Below are positions 57,864 through 64,000 of a stretch of DNA of 64,000 nt, one piece after another. Origin of the DNA: Mesostigma viride (lineage: Eukaryota > Streptophyta > Mesostigmatophyceae > Mesostigmatales > Mesostigmataceae); assembly GCA_009746045.1 (NCBI GenBank), contig RPFO01000418.1, forward strand, positions 1,367,582 through 1,431,581, read 5' to 3'. Position 1 is the stretch's first letter. Each line of letters starts with the position of its first letter. Below the pieces are notes generated by a model, which was given only the letters and a program-made list of their open reading frames with translations, was not told the DNA's origin and ran no database searches. Position numbers and translations under genes: made by a program.

Positions 57864-59770
57864 CTGGCAAATGTGCACTGCTCGTAGGTACTGTGTCGGT
57901 CTGTTCTACTTGCCTTACCATGGCTTTGATGATAGTATGTGATGTGCTGGGACCCAATCATTGTGGTTTGGCTAAAATCTGCTGAGGTTGAGAGAAGCCT
58001 CAGGGTACTGCCTTCAGTAATAGTCAAGGAGACCGGGTTCTTAAGATAACTTGGCAAGAAAATTTGAAATTCCATGATTTGGAGCGGCAAGATTACACAA
58101 GGTATCATGTGGCCTTTGACCGGCAAGCTGACAACACATGTTGTCCTTATTAGACAACCAAAGCCACAGAGCTGGAAACGGAATTTCGCTTGCACATTGT
58201 CACAATAGGTATGATTGCCTTTGGACTTAGTAGCGTATGAACGTCCAGAAGTGAGGCCAACTATGAGGAAGCATGTCTCGAATAAAGGATATTTTTGCCA
58301 CCAGATGCCCAACCACACAGATCTTGTCGGGCTCCATCAATCCAGGAATTCGACGTAGAACGGAGCTCAGGGTAATCTCGTCAGGGCTGCGTCGAAGAGC
58401 AGAGAGGTGGTGCCATGGAACGTTCACCTGCTCTCTGCGCACGGAGGTGTCACCAAGGCTTTTTCTCCGCTGCCGACGAGCCTCCCCAGGCTTTCAACAA
58501 GACGCAGGTGGGACCACAGATTTGGGAGACAACGAGAGGACACATTTCATGTTTAGAAGGCTCTATTTGTTGCTTGTGTTCGTCATGCTGCTACATGTCA
58601 AATACCAATTGGAATATGCCGTTATCATAGGCAAGTTGCTTCAAACTCTTTGAGCCCGAGAACTGAAGGAAAAAGAAGATGCAGGGAGCAAAACGAAAGC
58701 ACGCCATTTGGGATTTAAAGTCATGGCAAGATTGCTTCCATGCCATCGCTTGCACGCAAAATGCGGTTTGCGGCCTTTGGTGCGCATTTTGGCAACACCT
58801 AAGAATGGGAGTTAGGCATTCTAGGGCAGTATCTCAAGCAGCAATATACCTTCGTAGCAGCATCCACGGTCAACGTTTTCGCCTTCGCCGAGTGCATGGT
58901 CTTGTAACTTTGAAACTCTCCGCGAGCCATATCTTTCAGATTGCTGGGTTAACCTTCAAAGGGATGACAACACGTAGTAACGGCAAGCGATATGGAACCA
59001 AGTCTTGGGACCATGTACCTTGTTGACATCTTTGGCCCATCTACATTGTGCAGCAATTCCATTTCTGGCAAACTCTTGTCATCACATTGAATTTTGGAAG
59101 CTATGTCCACATATCTTCACTGGATGCCAATTGTCTTCGATTTATCCTTCACGGAACGGCTCGAAAATTATTGCAGCTACGTGATATGTGCTGTCGTCCC
59201 CTACACTGTGCGCACTACTGCGCACAGTGAGCACGATCAGGGCACGATTACAAACCCGTCATATGAGCGGAGCTACCCAGTAGAGAATGACACTCATTCG
59301 AGTATCGCACTTCAATGACGCGCCAAGTGGCTGACTACCGTGTTATATCCAGTCGTTAGAACGGGGCAGCCATGTACGGCATACTGCAAGGAACCTGCCG
59401 TTGTGTTACAGTTGATTCTGGCTTGCGACACCTGTCCAATCATTCACGTTATTAATTGCTATTTGCATCTCCCAGCCTGTCGATGTCCGTCCTGCGAATT
59501 CTTCGAGACAACCTGGACAAGGCACTAGGCAGGACGCAGGCCCAGCCATTACTTTTTGGCTCAATAACCCTGCGCAACACGGGCATGGCGGGTGACCACG
59601 TGTTATTAACGTCGGCGTCTAGAACGAAGTTTGAAAACAATCGAATTTGAACGAGTTTCTGTGCGTTATATGCGGGGATATGGCGCGAAATTGCCTACAT
59701 AGGAGATGTAGGCTAATTATTGATTTTCGGTAACATCTGGCGTTGACAGGCCAAGAGTTCAGTCTAGAAA
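57864..59770. other. region between two divergent genes; upstream exons of the giant gene not resolved
   Basis: The first exon of the minus-strand giant gene must lie here or be missed. A minus-strand open piece at about 58,445-58,290 (VNVPWHHLSALRRSPDEITL, SVLRRIPGLMEPDK) is preceded by an AG and looks exon-like, but none of its donors gives the phase needed to join 57,863. The remainder, about 58,650-59,770, holds no convincing coding sequence. It probably contains both promoters. No TATA-like element stands out. Confidence 0.4.
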
Positions 59771-62700
59771 ATGAAGACCTTGCCATGGTTTATTGTAATC
59801 AGCTTGATAGTAAGCGTTGTTGCCCAGTCTCCGTCGCCAACGGGGAATCCTCCCGCTTCAGGGATGGCACCATCTCCAGCTGTTGCGCCGAATCCAGTTC
59901 CGCCGACGTCATCCCCGGATTTATCCCCCCCAACGTCAGCTCCGCCTTCAGCTTCCCCGGCTGAAGGCCCGGTCCAACCTGTTCCGTCCTCGCTTCCAGC
60001 ACTATCTCCATTAGCACCTCCGTCTGCTCCTCCACCCCCAGAACCCCTCCCGCCTCCACCGGTTGTCGTGCCAGGCGTGGTTGGAGGCAGTATATTATAC
60101 ACTGCTGCGTTCAGTTTAGTGGGGGCTGTAGTGTTCTGCGCAATTTTCCTGCTGATCAGGTGAGTTTGGCTGCCGGCGCTCCTGCCCTGATTATCTGGCA
60201 CTGCTAGTCTAGTGCGGAATTACTGTGCGCATGGAAATTGGGAGAAAATATTCCCCCCCCCTTTTTTTTACACGACGACACCCTTGAAAGGACCCAACGC
60301 CTCGTCCCCTGTCATCCTGGCTTAGTTGAAATGCGAAACTTATGGGGACGTTATGGGATGGGTTTCCCTTTATCTGCTTCTGGAGTAACTTACATGAAAG
60401 GCCCAATTGTGTTGCGATCCATCTAGTGCAGGGGGCTCGGTGCAGCTTGGGTGTATCTGTCTAAATCTTTCCCCCCTTACCCCCTACCCATGCAAATATT
60501 TTCCCATACGTGTGGTGATTATTGCTACCGCGCTGGCCTCCGTGCAGACCGCGGGATTTTTCGCTTGCTGCTATGATGTGCTGCCGCGATCCCTAGAGTA
60601 AACGAGTTTGCAGATCCTAAGTGTAGTAAAATGTCTGCCGAGGGCAGAGGCGGAAGCGTTTTTGTTTAATTTGACGCCCATGTCGCTTGTATGAAATAGC
60701 AGCAAGGATCTGGTTGGTTTCAACTCACTTCAAGGTGCGCCCAGTCTTGGACACACTAGTAAGCCCCTTTGTTAGCAGGAGTTCTGGCCAGCCTGTTTGT
60801 TAGTAACTTCAGGCAGCCCCTTTTTATGCAAGAAGTGAGCTGTTACCCTTTTTTGATAACATATTTGCACGCTCAGCCTCATGTTCCCAATTTAGTCCAG
60901 GTGTTTTCTGCGGTGCCAGCAGCTGGTCTGTTTAGTTGCTGAGCCGTAGTCCTAATATGCAGAGATGTCCTGTCCTGGCACAGCTTGTTGGATGAAATCT
61001 TTTTCTGGAAAGAGTAAAAAAGTGATGAGATTCAGGTATCTTATTCTTCTGTCAATCGGTGCTTTCTGGCTTTCTAAGACTATACTTTTGCGCTTCCTTT
61101 AGGCATGATGATCCGTCCGCTTGAATAGGAAACATGATAGAATCGTTCGTTTGCCATAAGCACATTCATCCCTGAAGACCATGCACCGGGAGCCTGCGCG
61201 CTTGCCCGTCAATGCACGCACGTGCAGGGAATGAAGGGACCTGCTATAAAGTGAGAAGTTTCTATGGGTAGGCAGGCACGCACCTACGTCAGCAAGTAAG
61301 CGACTTTTGATATGCCTTGACTAACAGGTTAAGGGCTTTGAGTGGACATGGGTGGTTAGAGCGTGCCTGCCAGAGCAGGACATGAGCTCTAGCGAGGACA
61401 GGGGAGTGAGCGGGGGACTGTGGGACGGGGGCTAGGAAAACTAGTGGTTGGGAGTACTGGTGAGGAAAAGCCAGGGTGGGAGTTTTTGGCACGGTTGGGG
61501 ATCAGCTACCTTGCTAATCGGGTATCAAGTAATTGGTGTTAATGATTATAGTTGAGTTAATTATTTTGGTAATTGGGTATAAATTTATTGGGTATCAATT
61601 AATTGGATATAAAAGTGCCACAACCAGCTTTCTTGTTGTGCACCACCTTGAATTGTTGCATTCAGCTGTGGTACTACTACATTGATTGCGACAAAAAGTT
61701 CTTATATATTATGTGAAGCAATCAGTACTGGAAGCGTGGCATGACCTAGATCACCAGTCTGGTGTTGAAACAATATCTAACATGGATTCCTTGTTTTTTG
61801 TATCTCATGTAATCCTATCCCGTCTCACTCGCGTGGCGTCACTGCTTGGAATGCTTCGTTCTGTGCCCATGCCCATCTGATCATCACTCTTCAAAAATGC
61901 CTCTCCTTGATTTCATGCGTGCCCATGCCGCCGGTCTTCCCCCACCGGCCATCTCCAGGGCCCCTGGCCAGGAGCCCCACGGCGTGCTTGCGGACATGGA
62001 GCTGGAGCAGACGCTGGCGCGTCCGATGGACCGCATCAAGTTTGCGTGGAAGGCGACGTATGCGGACATCGCCGCCCACGTGCGTTGCCTCTATTGGTAT
62101 TATATTTGTTCGGTTGGTCCTTGTCCAATTTTTTGTCCATCATTTTCTCCATTTTATTCGTTTGTTTGTTTGTCCATTGGTTTGTGTATCAAGTGTGCGT
62201 GCCAGGCGATGCACGTCAACAAGGCCTCCCACGTACGTGGCCCGCTTTTGTTTGTTGGTTCTTGTGTTCGTGTGTTTGTTCGTGTGTTTGTGTGTGTGTT
62301 TGTGTGTGTGTTTATTTGTTCGTGTGTTTTGTGTGTATCTGTGTGTGTGTGTGTGTTTGTTTGTTTGGTTGGTCAGTCGGTCGGTCGGTCGGTCGGTCGG
62401 TCGGTCGGTCGGTCGGTCGGTCGGTCGGTCGGTCGGTCGGTCGGTCGGTCGGTCGGTCGGTCGGTCGGTCGGTCGGTCGGTCGGTCGGTCGGTCGGTCGG
62501 TCGGTCGGTCGGTCGGTCGGTGGGTCGGTCGGTCGGTCGGTCGGTCGGTCGGTCGGTCGGTCGGTCGGTCGGTTGGTTGGTAGGTTGGTTGGTTGCAGTT
62601 CTGCTTGTGGTTCTCAAATCCTGTTTATAAGGTGCATGTCCTGTTTTAGGTACAACTGGATAAAGTTATGGGCATGGCCAGCTAGTGACAGTGCTGTGGC

Positions 62701-63641
62701 CAATGTCAATTGTACCACAGAGCGTCAATATGCTTACTTGCAATACTCTCTCCAATTTCCTTGTCAATCTCAAACTGGCTTTTCTTCAAAGATCTCCCTT
62801 TTCCATTCCCCCCTTTCCCCCCCATGCATTTTCCCTTCTCATTCCGGAACAGTATTCGACGTGCTATCCTTCCCTTTTCGCCCATCTGGCTCTTTCTATG
62901 ACTTTTCTTGATATCCGCCCGGCCACTCCACCCCACATAACCTCTTCCTTTCCCACGCACGCCGCCATACCGCTGACAGCTTATCTCCAACCCCACAAAA
63001 ATTTTCGCGCCCACCTGTCCTTTCTCGACCCCCCTTCTGTATCATGGCGATGTATCACCTCACCAGCCATGACCCAAGCTAATGTGTGTTACAATCCACA
63101 ACACACGCCGGCGTATGTATATGTCTGCATCATGGCGATGTATCATCTAACCAGCCATGACCCAAGCTAATGTGTGTTACAATCCATAACACACGCCGGC
63201 GTATGTATATGTTTGCATCATGGCGTTGTATCACCTCAAACCTCGTTTACCTCCAACCCCACCCGCCCCAACATAAAATAAACGATGTAACGATATCGAG
63301 GCCCCGCATTCTCGTCGAAATGTCCATGAAATTGCGTCCCCAGTGCGGCGCAGACGCGTGCGAGTACCTGGTCCTCCAGCGCGCGACATTTGTCACGCTG
63401 GCGATCACCTGCCTGCCCACGCTGCTCCTGCTGCTGCCGCTCAACCTGTACGCGGGCCACGACAACAAGGAGGTGATGAAGGGCGGCGACTCGGACTTTG
63501 TGGTGACAACGGTCAGCCACTTTGAGATCCCGCGCGAATCGGGCCTGCTGTGGGTGCACACGGTCGTGACACTTGTCATCGCGGGCATCATCCACGGCAT
63601 GTTTGTCTCGCTGGACCGGAGCGCCAAGAAGCACATGCGTG
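59771..63641 (+). CDS. OSCA/TMEM63-type (CSC1-like) channel, 5' exons, with signal peptide and Ser/Pro-rich ectodomain
   Basis: Exon 1 (59,771-60,159; donor GTGAGT; phase 2) starts MKTLPWFIVISLIVSVVAQ, a clear signal peptide. About 85 residues of Ser/Pro/Ala repeats follow, like a hydroxyproline-rich wall protein. A membrane helix (ILYTAAFSLVGAVVFCAIFL) comes next and would be TM0 of the family. A later exon ends at 62,079 (FAWKATYADIAAH, donor GTGCGT). Exon 63,344-63,641 starts CGADACEYLVLQRATF, the CG.DA..YL.FQR motif of OSCA/TMEM63. It goes on with TM1 (LAITCLPTLLLLLPLNLYAG), SHFEIPRESGLLWVH and TM2. These are mechanically gated cation channels of the plasma membrane. The start of the 62,079 exon is unresolved (perhaps near 61,900), and the pore helices lie beyond the window. 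Confidence 0.75.
62370..62600. repeat. (GGTC)n microsatellite
   Basis: About 200 bases of GGTC with single variants, preceded by GTTT/GTGT-rich sequence and followed by GGTT units. It lies in an intron of the OSCA-like gene. The Arg-Ser-Val-Gly ORFs over it are artefacts. Confidence 0.9.
63044..63240. repeat. 88-bp tandem repeat, two full copies and part of a third
   Basis: Units contain ATCATGGCGATGTATCACCT, CCAGCCATGACCCAAGC and CACGCCGGCGTATGTATATG. Intronic, about 100 bases before the 63,344 exon. Confidence 0.85.
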
Positions 63642-64000
63642 GTGGGTGGGGCAATTTACCTCTTCGTTGTATATCCCCATGGTAGAAGTTTTCATTGGTT
63701 TGCTATTAGTAAGTTGTTGTCTCGCTGGACCGGAGCGCCAAGAAGCACATGCGTGGTGGGTGGGCGCTTTCCTCGCGCTCAACTCCCGATGGTTTGGAAG
63801 TTACTGCAACTTGTAACAACTTAGCGCGGGCATGCGTGTTTCTTAGAAAGGTAGAGTAGCACAACCTTTCGAGCACGCATCCTCGCTATGTACGACTGAG
63901 TGCATATGCGTGTGTGTCCTAGGTGGTGCAGTTTAATTTTTGCGTCTGGTTGCGCATACTTGGGCGCCATTGTACATGCCTGGGTGTGACTGACCCACCC
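63642..64000 (+). other. intron of the OSCA-like gene with a duplicated exon end
   Basis: Begins at the GTGGGT donor. At 63,718-63,763 the last 35 or so coding bases of the previous exon plus the donor are repeated (CTCGCTGGACCGGAGCGCCA, then AAGAAGCACATGCGTGGTGG). No further exon is recognised before the window ends. Confidence 0.6.

Noticed and set aside
58273-58653. 126-codon plus-strand ORF between the two divergent genes
   Set aside because: No family, no start context, and it overlaps an exon-like piece on the minus strand.
61907-62911. 334-codon plus-strand ORF with Arg-Ser-Val-Gly repeats
   Set aside because: Runs through the (GGTC)n intron of the OSCA-like gene; only its first 60 or so codons overlap real coding sequence, in another frame.

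Overview
The window is eukaryotic nuclear DNA. It has GT-AG introns, genes broken into many short exons, nested retro- and DNA transposons, and thousands of bases of mini- and microsatellite. A centrin-binding (Sfi1-type) coiled-coil protein, a CACTA transposon with a plant-type DUF4216 segment, and a secreted-type Ser/Pro-rich ectodomain together suggest a centriole-bearing green alga. That assignment is inference. No prokaryotic gene, operon, rRNA or CRISPR was found.

Bases 1-20,000 are a transposon graveyard. On the minus strand at 1.6-7.2 kb lies a decayed LTR-type retroelement: gag with a zinc knuckle, integrase, a retropepsin-like domain, and only the first residues of reverse transcriptase. 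The visible domain order is unusual (gag, integrase, protease, RT). At 8.0-13.6 kb a plus-strand LINE (end of ORF1, then ORF2 endonuclease) is split by a 4.4-kb CACTA element at 8778-13187. The element has 12-bp terminal inverted repeats, a TA target duplication, repeat-rich subterminal regions and a DUF4216-like ORF. At 13.8-19.3 kb, 393-bp tRNA-like repeats lie in inverted orientation around a 5'-truncated LINE reverse transcriptase fragment (16-bp target duplications) and a minus-strand LINE ORF1. A 209-bp 5'-truncated retro-insert with 13-bp target duplications follows.

Bases 20,045-57,863 hold one very large minus-strand gene. I could assemble 32 exons, nearly all with matching splice phase, about 7.6 kb of coding sequence or roughly 2,500 residues. 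The order is leucine-rich repeats, many short helical exons, a 627-codon disordered exon ending in coiled coil, more coiled coil, about ten Sfi1-like tryptophan motifs, more coiled coil, and a disordered C-terminal exon. Its introns carry most of the satellite DNA: an 8.9-kb array of about 161 copies of a 55-bp unit (31,261-40,115), 1.65 kb of shifting tetranucleotide repeats (47.4-49.1 kb), a 69-bp minisatellite seeded by a palindrome, and a 45-bp minisatellite. The first exon was not resolved.

From 59,771 to the right edge a divergent plus-strand gene encodes an OSCA/TMEM63-type (CSC1-like, DUF221) channel. It has a signal peptide and a Ser/Pro-rich extracellular stretch before its first membrane helix. 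The gene runs off the window, and its introns also hold tetranucleotide and 88-bp repeats.
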